The position numbers and the translations under genes were made by a program. A stretch of 64,000 bases of DNA from Capnocytophaga stomatis. GTDB lineage: Bacteria > Bacteroidota > Bacteroidia > Flavobacteriales > Flavobacteriaceae. Under the pieces are notes generated by a model, which had not been told where the DNA came from, searched no databases, and saw only the letters and a program-made list of their open reading frames with translations. Below are positions 35,637 through 45,159 of this stretch, piece by piece. The stretch spans positions 1,054,001-1,118,000 of the forward strand of contig NZ_CP022387.1 in NCBI RefSeq assembly GCF_002302635.1, written 5' to 3'. The stretch's first letter is position 1. Each line of letters opens with the position of its first letter.

Positions 35637-38600
35637 CTAAACTTCTTGCGTATTTCTGACCTTAACTTGGTAAACCACATTCGGTCTTGTTCCAATATGC
35701 TCTAACAAGTGATAAGCTCTGTCATCAGCAACCAACTTAGCTATATCGCTGTTTTTCTCATTGATATCGCCAAACACCATAGCTCCGGTACCACAAGCTG
35801 CCGAACAAGCACAAGCGTTATTGAACTCGCCCTCACGTACTTCACGTCCTTCGTTTTTAGCTTTAAGGATAACCGCTTGCGTCTGTTGAATACAGAATGA
35901 ACATTTTTCCATTACCCCACGTGAACGAACAACAACATCTGGGTTAAGTACCATTTTACCCAAATCGTTATTCATATGGAAGTCGAACTCGTCATTATTA
36001 TTGTACAAGAACCAGTTGAAACGACGCACTTTGTACGGACAGTTATTTGCACAGTAACGTGTTCCCACACAACGATTGTAAGCCATATGGTTTTGCCCTT
36101 GACGACCATGTGAAGTTGCTGCTACCGGACAAACTGTTTCACAAGGTGCATTATTACAATGCTGACACATAACCGGTTGGAATGCTACTTGAGGATTCTC
36201 GGAAGCAACTTCCATTTCTCCGTAAGTAGAAAGAGCAGCACTCAATCCTTTGATACCTTCCTTCGTTTTCAAATCTCCTGCAAAAGTATCATCTGAAGAA
36301 TAATAGCGGTCGATACGTAACCAATGCATATCTCTTGAACGACGTACTTCCTCTTTTCCGACTACAGGTACGTTATTTTCTGCGTGACAAGCAATCACAC
36401 AAGCTCCACAACCCGTACAAGCATTAAGGTCAATCGACAAGTTAAAATGATGCCCTGACGAACGGTCAAAAGATTCCCAAAGTGAAACACTTGAAGCCAA
36501 AACTTCTTTGTGATCCAAAGAAACAACTGGCTTTTTATTCCACTCTTCAGCCGGTTTTGAATTGAACTCCTCAAGGGTGGTTTCTTTTAAAATATCACCA
36601 CGTCCCATCAAAGTATTATGCAACTGAATACACGCAAACTCGTGTGTACCATCTGTTTTTGTCAGGCTCTCAACATTTTGTACATTATCGAAGTTATAAT
36701 AAAGCGGATAAGCATTTACACCTACCTGCATTTCTTTTTTCATACCTTCTACTCTACCATAACCAAAAGCCAAACCTATAGAACCTTTAGCTTGACCTGG
36801 TTGAATAAGTACAGGAGCCGTCAAACTAACTCCATTTACAGTAACTTTAGCATAATTTCCATCCAAGGCACCTGTAGCTACGTGCCAGTTTTTAATCCCT
36901 AATTGCTTAGCATCAGCTGCTGACATTGTGATGTAATTATCCCAAGTAGTTCTGGTAATCGGGTCGGGAAGCTCTTGCAACCAAGGATTATTTGCTTGCT
37001 GTCCGTCACCAATTCCAATTTTAGAATATAGCGTTAATTCAAATCCGTTAGAAGTTGCTTTGGACAAACTTTGAACTGCATCATTAACAGACACTTCTGC
37101 CAAAGAAACTATGTTTTCCAAACCTTCTTTAACGAAAGAACCATCGTGCAACGCTTGATTCCATTTTGCTGAACCAAGGATATCGGTTGTCCAGCTTTCC
37201 TTTATGAAATCATAATATGTTTTTTCAGAGCCAGACCACTTCAGTAGCGCATCTTGAAACTGACGAGTGTCAAACAACGGACGGATAGTAGGCTGGGTCA
37301 ATGCGTAATAACCTCTTTTTAGTTCCACATCACCCCAAGACTCCAAATAATGTGGAGCCGCTGCAATATAACTTGTTTTGATAGCAGTTTCATCAGCTTT
37401 CATTGAAAAAGAAACTGAAAAATCTACTTTCTCCAAAGCCTTCGCAAACTCACCAGCGTTAAATAGTGTATATAATGGGTTCAGATTGTTGATTATCAAG
37501 ACACCTACATTTCCATTATTCATATCAGAAATAAGTTGCTTCAACTCTGAAACATTTCCTTTTCTTGTTAAAATAGCAGCTTGAGGATTGAAAGCCTCAC
37601 TTTGCAATTTCTCATTGATATCCAACACTAATAATTGAGCGTTTTCATCTTGAATTCCTGTTACCACAACAGCTTTTCTACCTGCCTTTTTTACTTGAGC
37701 AGCCGCTTTTTTCACAGCTTCTTCAACATTTTCAGGAAGATTTCCGCTCACAGAAACACCATTTAAGTAACCGTAAAATTTAGCTAAAGCCACTTTCTGT
37801 TGCGATGGAGTAACCGGAACTCGTTTATCAGCATTCGCTCCCGACAAAGTCATATTTGCCTCAAACTGAATGTGTCGTGACATTTTTCCTTTCACCGGAA
37901 TGCGTCCTTTGGCGTATCCTCCTTCAAAACCTCCACCTTGCCAATCAGCTATAAAATCCGCACCAAACGAAACTATTACATCAGCCTTAGCAAAATCGTA
38001 ATCTGCCATCGCACGCACACCATATTTCTTAGCAAATGCAGTTAGCGTAGCTTCTTCAGAAATGGTATCATATTCCACTAACTTCAAAGTAGGAAACTTC
38101 TCCTTCAATCCTTCTATAAGTTTGTATGAAGAAGGGCTTGCCAGCGTATGGCTCAAAATGACTATCTGTTTTCCATTTTGTGTAGCTTTTTCCAAAGCTT
38201 TGATTGCTTGTGAATCCAAATCAGCCCAAGAAACAGAAGCCCCGCCCTTAGCCATAGGATTTTTCACCCTAAGATTATCATATAATCCTAACACAGAAGC
38301 CATTACTCTGGCGTTTACATCAGAGTGCGACTGAGCTTCACGATTATGTTCTATCAGAATTGGACGTCCTTCACGGGTTTTTACAAGAATGCTTGCAAAA
38401 TCAAAACCATCGGCAATGGTTGTAGCATAATAATCCGCTACCCCAGGACGAATTTGCTCAGGAAGAACCACGTAAGGAACTGCCTTATGAACAGGACCTT
38501 CACAAGCTGCTAACGTAGCGGCAGCCGTAGTAAAACCTACATATTTTAAGAAATCACGGCGTGAAGTTGATGACGATTCAAGAGTTGCTTTATCGCCCAA

Positions 38601-38711
38601 AAACTCATCAACAGGTATTTCTTCTACAAACTCATTCTGTTTCAGTGTATCGAATACCGAATTTTCATTAAGTTCTTCTACACTTTTCCAGTATTTTTTG
38701 TTTGATGCCAT
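35637..38711 (-). CDS. actB: Alternative complex III subunit ActB (molybdopterin-like/iron-sulfur)
   Basis: A 1024-residue fusion of a molybdopterin-oxidoreductase-like domain (about 60-740) and an iron-sulfur domain (about 770-1010). A twin-arginine motif TSRRDFLKYVG is at 49-59. The iron-sulfur part shows four cysteine groups: CTGCGACVIAC, CQHCNNAPCETVC, CVGTRYCANNCPYKVRRF and CSFCIQQTQ with NACACSAACG, matching three 4Fe-4S clusters and one 3Fe-4S cluster as in ActB. In this family the molybdopterin domain binds no cofactor. The protein should sit on the periplasmic face and pass electrons from quinol to ActA. It lies 42 bp after actA. Confidence 0.95.
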   Translation of the reverse strand: MASNKKYWKSVEELNENSVFDTLKQNEFVEEIPVDEFLGDKATLESSSTSRRDFLKYVGFTTAAATLAACEGPVHKAVPYVVLPEQIRPGVADYYATTIADGFDFASILVKTREGRPILIEHNREAQSHSDVNARVMASVLGLYDNLRVKNPMAKGGASVSWADLDSQAIKALEKATQNGKQIVILSHTLASPSSYKLIEGLKEKFPTLKLVEYDTISEEATLTAFAKKYGVRAMADYDFAKADVIVSFGADFIADWQGGGFEGGYAKGRIPVKGKMSRHIQFEANMTLSGANADKRVPVTPSQQKVALAKFYGYLNGVSVSGNLPENVEEAVKKAAAQVKKAGRKAVVVTGIQDENAQLLVLDINEKLQSEAFNPQAAILTRKGNVSELKQLISDMNNGNVGVLIINNLNPLYTLFNAGEFAKALEKVDFSVSFSMKADETAIKTSYIAAAPHYLESWGDVELKRGYYALTQPTIRPLFDTRQFQDALLKWSGSEKTYYDFIKESWTTDILGSAKWNQALHDGSFVKEGLENIVSLAEVSVNDAVQSLSKATSNGFELTLYSKIGIGDGQQANNPWLQELPDPITRTTWDNYITMSAADAKQLGIKNWHVATGALDGNYAKVTVNGVSLTAPVLIQPGQAKGSIGLAFGYGRVEGMKKEMQVGVNAYPLYYNFDNVQNVESLTKTDGTHEFACIQLHNTLMGRGDILKETTLEEFNSKPAEEWNKKPVVSLDHKEVLASSVSLWESFDRSSGHHFNLSIDLNACTGCGACVIACHAENNVPVVGKEEVRRSRDMHWLRIDRYYSSDDTFAGDLKTKEGIKGLSAALSTYGEMEVASENPQVAFQPVMCQHCNNAPCETVCPVAATSHGRQGQNHMAYNRCVGTRYCANNCPYKVRRFNWFLYNNNDEFDFHMNNDLGKMVLNPDVVVRSRGVMEKCSFCIQQTQAVILKAKNEGREVREGEFNNACACSAACGTGAMVFGDINEKNSDIAKLVADDRAYHLLEHIGTRPNVVYQVKVRNTQEV

Positions 38712-38753
38712 AGTTATAATCTGAATATTAACTCTTTAAATAATAATTGTAAA

Positions 38754-40064
38754 TTAGTAGTGACATTTACCACATTCCAAACCACCCAACTGAGCGATAG
38801 TAAGTTTTTCCACATTAAGTTTTTTAGCAAGCTCTGCGTGAACCTCTTTATAGTTTTGGTAATAACCATTATCCACATTTACCTCTGTTTTTCTGTGGCA
38901 ATCCACACACCAACCCATTGTAAGGGGAGCGTGCTGATGAACAATTTCCATTTCTTCCACTTTTCCGTGACATTGCTGACATTCCAACCCTGCCACAGTT
39001 ACGTGTTGTGAGTGATTAAAGTAGGCAAAATCAGGCAGATTATGAATGCGAACCCAGCGTACCGGCTTGGTTTTTCCCGTATATGTAAAGGTTTTCTCAT
39101 CCCAGCCCACAGCCTCATACAACTTTTTGATTTCATTGGTATAAAACTCTCTTGTGTAACCGTTAGCCAAATCTTCTGCTCCTTTGTATTCCGATATAGT
39201 CTCATGGCAATTCATACACACGTTTAACGACGGGATTCCTGCCGTTTTTGAAACACGTGCTGCCGAGTGACAGAATTTACAATCAATCTGGTTATCTCCT
39301 GCGTGGATTTTGTGTGAGTAATGAATTGGCTGGATAGGCTCATACCCTTGATTCACATCTATCTGCATTAAATATCCAAAAATAGCATAGGTTGAACCGA
39401 ACAACAACACCAAAACGGCTGTTACCACTAAAAATGGATTATCTGCAAACGCTTTTGACAAAAGCCCTTCTTTACGTTTTGCAAATTCTTCTGCTGAAAT
39501 ATCCCCATTTGCTATAATTCTCGAAGCATTTCCTAACACAAACAAGATAACAAACAACGCTATTAAAAGCACTGTAATCCCCAAAATAGCCGTAACATAC
39601 GTTACCGATCTTTCCTTTGCCACCTCTGGGTCTTCCACGATAACTTGTGGAACTTCCTCTTCAGGAACTTCTTGTACAGCAGGAGGATTTGCCGTATATG
39701 CCAAAATATCTTCTATATCTTGATGAGAAAGAATTCCCTCATAAGGAGCCATTGGAACTTGATTAAATTCCTCAAAAATAGCTTTTGCATCAGCATCACC
39801 CGAAGCGATTAATGCCGCACTATTATTAATCCATTTATGAAGCCATTCGTTAGTTCTTCTCTCAGTCACATCTCCTAATGCAGGGCCAATGGTACGTTTA
39901 TCCAACTGGTGACAAGCCATACAGTTGGTTTTAAATAAAGTTTCCCCTTTTACAGGGTCACCTTTGGTCGCACCTTCCTGAGCTAAAACTGAAGTTGAAA
40001 ACAACATCAGCAAGAAGCTAAAAATACTGATATTTAACAATTTATGGTTTTTAACCTTTTTCAT
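38754..40064 (-). CDS. actA: Alternative complex III subunit ActA, multihaem cytochrome c with N-terminal mono-haem domain
   Basis: A 436-residue protein. A signal peptide ends near residue 29. A class-I cytochrome c domain follows with CMACH at 48-52 and the MAPYEG methionine segment near 105. Transmembrane helices lie at about 154-178 and 211-233. Five further CxxCH motifs are at 262-266, 283-287, 362-366, 386-390 and 431-435. The last five form the pentahaem part of ActA, the electron wire of the complex. The sixth motif, at the N-terminus, is extra compared with a plain pentahaem subunit. First gene of the operon, with a good promoter match 63 bp upstream. Confidence 0.94.
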   Translation of the reverse strand: MKKVKNHKLLNISIFSFLLMLFSTSVLAQEGATKGDPVKGETLFKTNCMACHQLDKRTIGPALGDVTERRTNEWLHKWINNSAALIASGDADAKAIFEEFNQVPMAPYEGILSHQDIEDILAYTANPPAVQEVPEEEVPQVIVEDPEVAKERSVTYVTAILGITVLLIALFVILFVLGNASRIIANGDISAEEFAKRKEGLLSKAFADNPFLVVTAVLVLLFGSTYAIFGYLMQIDVNQGYEPIQPIHYSHKIHAGDNQIDCKFCHSAARVSKTAGIPSLNVCMNCHETISEYKGAEDLANGYTREFYTNEIKKLYEAVGWDEKTFTYTGKTKPVRWVRIHNLPDFAYFNHSQHVTVAGLECQQCHGKVEEMEIVHQHAPLTMGWCVDCHRKTEVNVDNGYYQNYKEVHAELAKKLNVEKLTIAQLGGLECGKCHY

Positions 40065-40126
40065 ATTAAAATATGTTATCTACTATTTTCTGTTGAACTC
40101 TCTGATAAACTCATTTATTCAAGTGA

Positions 40127-40156
40127 CAAAAATAGAACATCTTAGGAATATACAAA
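40127..40156 (-). promoter_or_regulatory. Promoter match for the act operon
   Basis: On the - strand TTTG (40156-40153), 18 bp, then TATTTTTG (40134-40127) fits TTG-N17-23-TAnnTTTG. It lies 63 bp before the actA ATG in a 289-bp spacer that otherwise shows nothing. Confidence 0.65.
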
Positions 40157-40353
40157 AAAACTTATTTCTTTTCGAGTTAATTTATATAAATTCTAAATAA
40201 ATGACTTTTCACATCAATCCAAGCAAGTAATTTTGACAATTTTTCAAGCTATTAATATTTCTATCTCAAAAAATAAAAATCAAAACCTAAGATTTTTAAC
40301 AACTATGAATTCTTTTAACAATTTTATTACTACTGCTTTTCACAAAATTCCTG

Positions 40354-40950
40354 TTAGCGAATTTTTCTGAGCTCTTGAATAATTACTTCCGGATTGGCAC
40401 GTTCTTTATAATTTGGATTTACGTAAGCATAACGTATATTTCCTTTTTTATCAATGACATATGTTGCAGGGACGGGTAATTCTGAAGAATTAGTCCCATT
40501 TCGGCTACTCAAATGCAAAGCTTGTTCATAACGTTGTGCCGTCTTGTCATCCAATTTAAAAACGACACCATATAACCTTGCCACTTCATTATTTAAATCT
40601 GTAAGAACCTCAAATTCAAGTTTATTCTTTTCTTGAGTTGAAAGACTGTGGTCAGGCAATTCAGGAGTTAAGGCAACTAAACTGGCATTCAATGATTTAA
40701 ACTCTGGTAATTTTTCCTGCAATTGATTTAAAGCTACATTACAATACGGACACCAGCCTCCTCTGTACCAAGTAATTATCACATTTCCTTTTTCTAACAA
40801 AGAGTACAAGGTAACGTCCTCTCCTTTAGCATTTTTTAAAGTGAAATTGATGGCTTTATCACCTACTTTCAGTGCTTTAGAAACATCCTGAGCTTGAGAA
40901 GCAACTGATAATAGAAAGAAAATTCCTAAAAATATTTTTTTAACACTCAT
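40354..40950 (-). CDS. Secreted peroxiredoxin-like (AhpC/TSA) protein
   Basis: A 198-residue thioredoxin-fold protein with an N-terminal signal peptide (KKIFLGIFFLLSVASQAQ). The active-site segment WYRGGWCPYCNVALNQL (about 60-76) contains a C-x-x-C pair, typical of the peroxiredoxin-like subgroup of redoxins. It is expected to reduce peroxides or disulfides in the periplasm. It begins 29 bp after the acyl-CoA carboxylase gene on the same strand and may share its transcript. The ERANPEVIIQELRKIR tail also fits AhpC/TSA relatives. Confidence 0.85.
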   Translation of the reverse strand: MSVKKIFLGIFFLLSVASQAQDVSKALKVGDKAINFTLKNAKGEDVTLYSLLEKGNVIITWYRGGWCPYCNVALNQLQEKLPEFKSLNASLVALTPELPDHSLSTQEKNKLEFEVLTDLNNEVARLYGVVFKLDDKTAQRYEQALHLSSRNGTNSSELPVPATYVIDKKGNIRYAYVNPNYKERANPEVIIQELRKIR

Positions 40951-40979
40951 TATATTATATGTTTAAAAAAATCAATTCG

Positions 40980-42608
40980 CTATACTTGCAAAACTCCTAA
41001 ATTAAACGGTTTTTCGATGGGAGCGTGATTAGCGGCTTCAATGCCCATTGAAATCCATTTGCGAGTTTCGAGCGGGTCGATAATGGCGTCTGTCCACAAT
41101 CGGGCGGCGGCATAATAGGGTGAAATCTGTTCATCGTATTTCGATTTTATCTTATCGTACAAAATCTGTTCTTGTTCTTTGCTGATTTCTTCTCCTTTGC
41201 TTTTAAGTGACGCTGTTTCAATCTGCAACAACACTTTTGCAGCTTGCGCTCCTCCCATCACGGCGATATTTCCGCTATGCCACGAAACAATTAAACGAGG
41301 GTCGTACGCCTTTCCGCACATTGCGTAATTTCCTGCACCATAAGAGTTTCCGACTACAATCGTGAATTTAGGAACCACCGAATTTGCCACTGCATTTACC
41401 ATTTTAGCTCCATCCTTAATGATACCGCCGTGTTCGGATTTCGAACCAACCATAAAGCCCGTAACATCTTGCAGAAACACCAACGGAATTTTTTTCTGAT
41501 TGCAATTAGCAATAAACCGAGTGGCTTTATCGGCACTGTCGGAATAAATCACCCCACCAAACTGCATTTCTCCCTTCTTGGTTTTGACCACTTTACGTTG
41601 ATTAGCAACTATTCCCACCGCCCAACCGTCAATTCTGGCATATCCGGTGATGAGCGTTTGCCCGTAACCAGCTTTATACTCATCAAACTCAGAATTGTCC
41701 ACCAAACGAAGGATAATTTCCATCATATCAAATTGTTCCGCTCTCGACTTAGGCAGAATTCCATATATTTCCTCAGGATTTTTCAACGGTTTTTGATCTT
41801 CAACACGATTGAACCCCGCTTTTTCATACGTCCCGATTTTTGCCATCGTTCGTTTGATTCTGTCCAAGGCATCTTTATCGTCTTTCGCTTTAAAATCGGT
41901 CACTCCACTGATTTCGCAGTGTGTAGTTGCTCCACCAAGCGATTCATTATCAATATCTTCCCCAATAGCAGCTTTTACCAAATAACTTCCTGCCAAGAAG
42001 ATACTTCCCGTTTTGTCCACAATTAGGGCTTCATCACTCATAATGGGTAAATACGCCCCGCCGGCAACGCAACTTCCCATAACGGCAGCAATTTGAGTAA
42101 TTCCCATACTGCTCATTATCGCATTGTTACGGAAAATTCGCCCGAAGTGTTCCTTATCGGGAAAAATTTCGTCCTGCATTGGCAAGTACACGCCCGCACT
42201 GTCCACCAAATAGATGATAGGCAGGCGATTTTCAATGGCAATTTCCTGAGCACGAAGGTTTTTCTTTCCCGTGATAGGAAACCAAGCTCCTGCTTTTACG
42301 GTAGCATCATTCGCCACTACAACACATTGTTTTCCAGACACATACCCAACTACAACAACCACACCAGCCGACGGACAGCCACCGTGTTCGGGATACATTC
42401 CTTCACCTGCAAACGCCCCAATTTCGATATATTCTTTGTCTTTATCTAAAAGATATTCAATGCGTTCACGAGCCGAAAGTTTACCTTGACTGTGTAATTT
42501 CTCAAGACGCTTTTTACCTCCGCCTTCCTTTACTTTGGCTAATCTTCGACGTAATTCACTCAGCTCAAGTTTGTTAAAATCTTCATTGATATTAAATTGA
42601 ACATTCAT
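40980..42608 (-). CDS. Acyl-CoA carboxylase beta subunit (biotin-dependent carboxyltransferase)
   Basis: A 542-residue carboxyltransferase of the propionyl-/methylcrotonyl-CoA carboxylase class. The two crotonase halves are visible: AFAGEGMYPEHGGCPSAGVVVVVGY with GACVAGG-type oxyanion loops (GSCVAGGAYLP near 178-188), then FLQDVTGFMVGSKSEHGGIIKDGAKMV and GNSYGAGNYAMCGKAYDPR. The SMGIEAANHAPIEKPFN tail matches this group. The acyl-CoA substrate (propionyl, methylcrotonyl or geranyl) cannot be settled by eye, and no biotin carboxylase gene is adjacent. Confidence 0.9.
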   Translation of the reverse strand: MNVQFNINEDFNKLELSELRRRLAKVKEGGGKKRLEKLHSQGKLSARERIEYLLDKDKEYIEIGAFAGEGMYPEHGGCPSAGVVVVVGYVSGKQCVVVANDATVKAGAWFPITGKKNLRAQEIAIENRLPIIYLVDSAGVYLPMQDEIFPDKEHFGRIFRNNAIMSSMGITQIAAVMGSCVAGGAYLPIMSDEALIVDKTGSIFLAGSYLVKAAIGEDIDNESLGGATTHCEISGVTDFKAKDDKDALDRIKRTMAKIGTYEKAGFNRVEDQKPLKNPEEIYGILPKSRAEQFDMMEIILRLVDNSEFDEYKAGYGQTLITGYARIDGWAVGIVANQRKVVKTKKGEMQFGGVIYSDSADKATRFIANCNQKKIPLVFLQDVTGFMVGSKSEHGGIIKDGAKMVNAVANSVVPKFTIVVGNSYGAGNYAMCGKAYDPRLIVSWHSGNIAVMGGAQAAKVLLQIETASLKSKGEEISKEQEQILYDKIKSKYDEQISPYYAAARLWTDAIIDPLETRKWISMGIEAANHAPIEKPFNLGVLQV

Positions 42609-42757
42609 AAATCCTTATTTTCAATTTTTCGGGCGAAAATACAAAGAAAGATTTAAACAGCCGAAAAAGGTAAGTGAAATCTGCCGATAATACTCAATAT
42701 TGCAAAAAAAGAAGTTTCTAAAAAGTTGAGATTTCATCAATGCTATATGTCACACAT

Positions 42758-42788
42758 TTTGTTTATTAGATAATTTTGCATAGTTTTG
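42758..42788 (+). promoter_or_regulatory. Promoter match for the beta-helix protein gene
   Basis: TTTG (42758-42761), 19 bp, then TAGTTTTG (42781-42788) fits the Bacteroidetes consensus. It is 40 bp upstream of the ATG at 42828. Confidence 0.65.
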
Positions 42789-42827
42789 CCCCACAAATTA
42801 ATTTTTTAAAATCTAAATAAATAGCAA

Positions 42828-44525
42828 ATGAAAAAAAGAATTATTACTTCACTTTTATTTTTAGGAATTGTACCCATTATAGTTTTTGGAGGAAGTTCTT
42901 GTACTTTTGAAGATGTTCTTGAACACGCCAATGAAAAACACAAAGAACTTAATGAAAATATTAATGATAGAGAATATGATTTTATAATTACTCCTGACAA
43001 CGTAACAGGAGATTTTAGAACATTTTTTCAGAATGTGGTCAGAGCATATAATAACGTACTAATAAAGGATGGGACATATGAGATAGAATTAGTTAATGGG
43101 TTTGGGGTTTTTCCTAAAAATGGATCAACCATTACTTTCGAGAAAAACGCAAAAATAAAAGTTAAGCCCAATAGTCTCGAGGTTTATTCTGTGATAGATT
43201 TGAGAGGAAAAAAAGACATAACACTAATTAATCCCAATCTAGAGGGTGATAAATATACACATTTAGGAAAAACGGGACAGTGGGGATTTGGCATACATGT
43301 TGCAAACTGTAAAAATATTGTTATAAAAAATGCATATGTCACAAAATTCTGGGGAGATGGAATCTATCTAAGAAACTGTGAAAATGTTAAAATATACAAA
43401 CCCTATCTACCAGATAATAGACGTCAAGGTTTATCCATACTATCTGGTAAAGACATAGAAATACATGACTTGGTCGCAGAAGACACAGGAGGGCAAAACC
43501 CTGGTTATGGAATAGATATAGAACCTGATTGGAATGGTGACAGCGTCACAGGATTGCGAATATACAGACCAATTGTTAGAAACAATGGAAATGGCACGTA
43601 CTATACTGGAGGGATTAATCTCTCAACGCACAAATCACACATTCTTAAGCCAGAAAAAACAACTTTTTCATATTCCTACTTTGAGATAGATATTTTTGAT
43701 CCAATTTTTGAAGGCGATGCCCTTATGATTTCCGCTTACACCAACTATGTAAAAGGTCACATCAAAATATACAACCCAACTTTTTACAAGGCAAAAAACA
43801 CTGCAGTCTATATACACAATCACCAATCAGATAACTTTACAACAGAAATTATCAATCCTAAATTTATCGATTGTGTAACATCAACGAAACAGTCAATTTA
43901 CTTAGCTCCAATACTTTTTGACTGTAGTAATTTAGCAGTGAAAAGTACTGGCACAAAAAACATCAAAATCACAAACCCTATTATTGAAGCGTCAGAAAGA
44001 GCTACTTATAAACTAGCTGCTATTCGAAACATCACTGCAAACACTTTTAAAGAAGACTTAAAAAATGTAACTATACAAAATTTAACAGTAAAAGGGTATG
44101 AAAAACCTTTCTACAACCACAGTGGAAACAGATTTACAAACTCAGATCTGCATAACACATTTTCTTTGACGATAAGTAAGGAAAGTGTACTTCCATCACT
44201 AAACGCAGAGCTCACTGTTTCAAAATCCCTTGACGGAATGGCGATAAATCATATTGATAGCACACAAGAAACCAAACTATATCTATCTGATGAAATCCCT
44301 ATTTCGGGGTCTGAATTTTATTACCTCAACAACTCGGACAACAAAACTTCACTAAAAATCCTTTTTGGAACGAAAAGAAACCTTACAAAAAACCGCATAG
44401 AAAATTGGGGCACCACAAAATTTAGTGGCATTGAAGTACCTTTTGGTGGCTTTGTTAGATTGCGAAAAAACGATACTAATTCCTGGATAGTAACGAGTTC
44501 CTCAAAGAATTTAAAAGGAATTTAG
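42828..44525 (+). CDS. Secreted right-handed beta-helix protein
   Basis: A 565-residue protein with an N-terminal hydrophobic export signal (KKRIITSLLFLGIVPIIVFGG); the following SSC is not a good lipobox. From about residue 115 to 430 short strands repeat with N-x-x-I and K-x-I-x-I-x-N-P patterns (for example DITLINPNLEG, NIVIKNAYVTKF, NVKIYKPYLPD, DIEIHDLVAED, NIKITNPIIEA). This is the layout of right-handed parallel beta-helix proteins such as pectate-lyase-like enzymes and tailspikes. A KFWGDGIYL turn with Asp could belong to an active site, but no family catalytic set is evident. Function is open: polysaccharide lyase, epimerase or structural surface protein. It stands alone just before the polysaccharide cluster. 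Confidence 0.75.
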   Translation: MKKRIITSLLFLGIVPIIVFGGSSCTFEDVLEHANEKHKELNENINDREYDFIITPDNVTGDFRTFFQNVVRAYNNVLIKDGTYEIELVNGFGVFPKNGSTITFEKNAKIKVKPNSLEVYSVIDLRGKKDITLINPNLEGDKYTHLGKTGQWGFGIHVANCKNIVIKNAYVTKFWGDGIYLRNCENVKIYKPYLPDNRRQGLSILSGKDIEIHDLVAEDTGGQNPGYGIDIEPDWNGDSVTGLRIYRPIVRNNGNGTYYTGGINLSTHKSHILKPEKTTFSYSYFEIDIFDPIFEGDALMISAYTNYVKGHIKIYNPTFYKAKNTAVYIHNHQSDNFTTEIINPKFIDCVTSTKQSIYLAPILFDCSNLAVKSTGTKNIKITNPIIEASERATYKLAAIRNITANTFKEDLKNVTIQNLTVKGYEKPFYNHSGNRFTNSDLHNTFSLTISKESVLPSLNAELTVSKSLDGMAINHIDSTQETKLYLSDEIPISGSEFYYLNNSDNKTSLKILFGTKRNLTKNRIENWGTTKFSGIEVPFGGFVRLRKNDTNSWIVTSSSKNLKGI

Positions 44526-44665
44526 GGAATTTTACAGCAGCATTACACATAGTATATCACTAACTAACCCATAGCCTAGTATAGTATCAATAGAATTGTG
44601 TTCTTATTTTTCGCAAAAAGTATTTTAACCAAAAATGATTGATTTATGTGAACATGTTGCAAGGC

Positions 44666-44683
44666 ATGTAAAGTACTTTACAT
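44666..44683. promoter_or_regulatory. 18-bp perfect palindrome, possible operator
   Basis: ATGTAAAGTACTTTACAT equals its own reverse complement. It lies 62 bp upstream of a TACCTTTG -7-like box in the gene-free segment before the polysaccharide cluster. A dimeric repressor site is possible; a chance palindrome in AT-rich DNA cannot be ruled out. Confidence 0.4.
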
Positions 44684-44892
44684 ATCATAAATTGTTATTT
44701 TTTTCATAAAAGAAAAAAAAACGATAATCATACAAAAAAAACACATACCTTTGTAGCCGACATTAAATTCACTTTTATAAAAAGATGCTCTTATCGGTTC
44801 ATCTTCTAACGTTGTGTATACAAACAAGTATTTGAAAATCAATTCAGGCAGTAAGAATATATGAATATAACATTGATAAGTTTCTCATTTAG

Positions 44893-45159
44893 AGGAATAT
44901 AGGAGGCAATACCATAGCTTTTGACAGTACCTTAGTAACGCGAAAGATTGCCACTACGTTAAATGTAAGAGCTGGTTATGTTGATGGTAGTGATTCAAGG
45001 GAGATGTTGCCTTATAAAAAGCCAGCGATGAGACCAGAGGACATCATCCTTTTCGAACAAAAATACAAATTTGAGGTAGCTTCACATAGTGTAAATACCT
45101 CAATACAGAGGGAAACATCGACACCTCCTACAACAGATGAGGTGATTGAGCTACTCTAA
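44893..45159 (+). pseudogene. Orphan coding remnant, unrecognised
   Basis: Between an in-frame TAG (44890-44892) and TAA (45157-45159) an 88-codon stretch has protein-like composition (FDSTLVTRKIATTLNVRAGY.. then KKPAMRPEDIILFEQKYKF and a Thr/Pro-rich tail). It has no ATG until residue 35 and no ribosome-binding site at its head. Base composition is higher in GC than the flanking decayed DNA. I do not recognise the family; it is probably the 3' end of a deleted gene. Confidence 0.4.

Noticed and set aside
35637-38711. Active molybdenum enzyme for ActB
   Set aside because: The family is known to have lost the cofactor; context with ActA and ActC identifies it as complex III rather than a formate or nitrate reductase.
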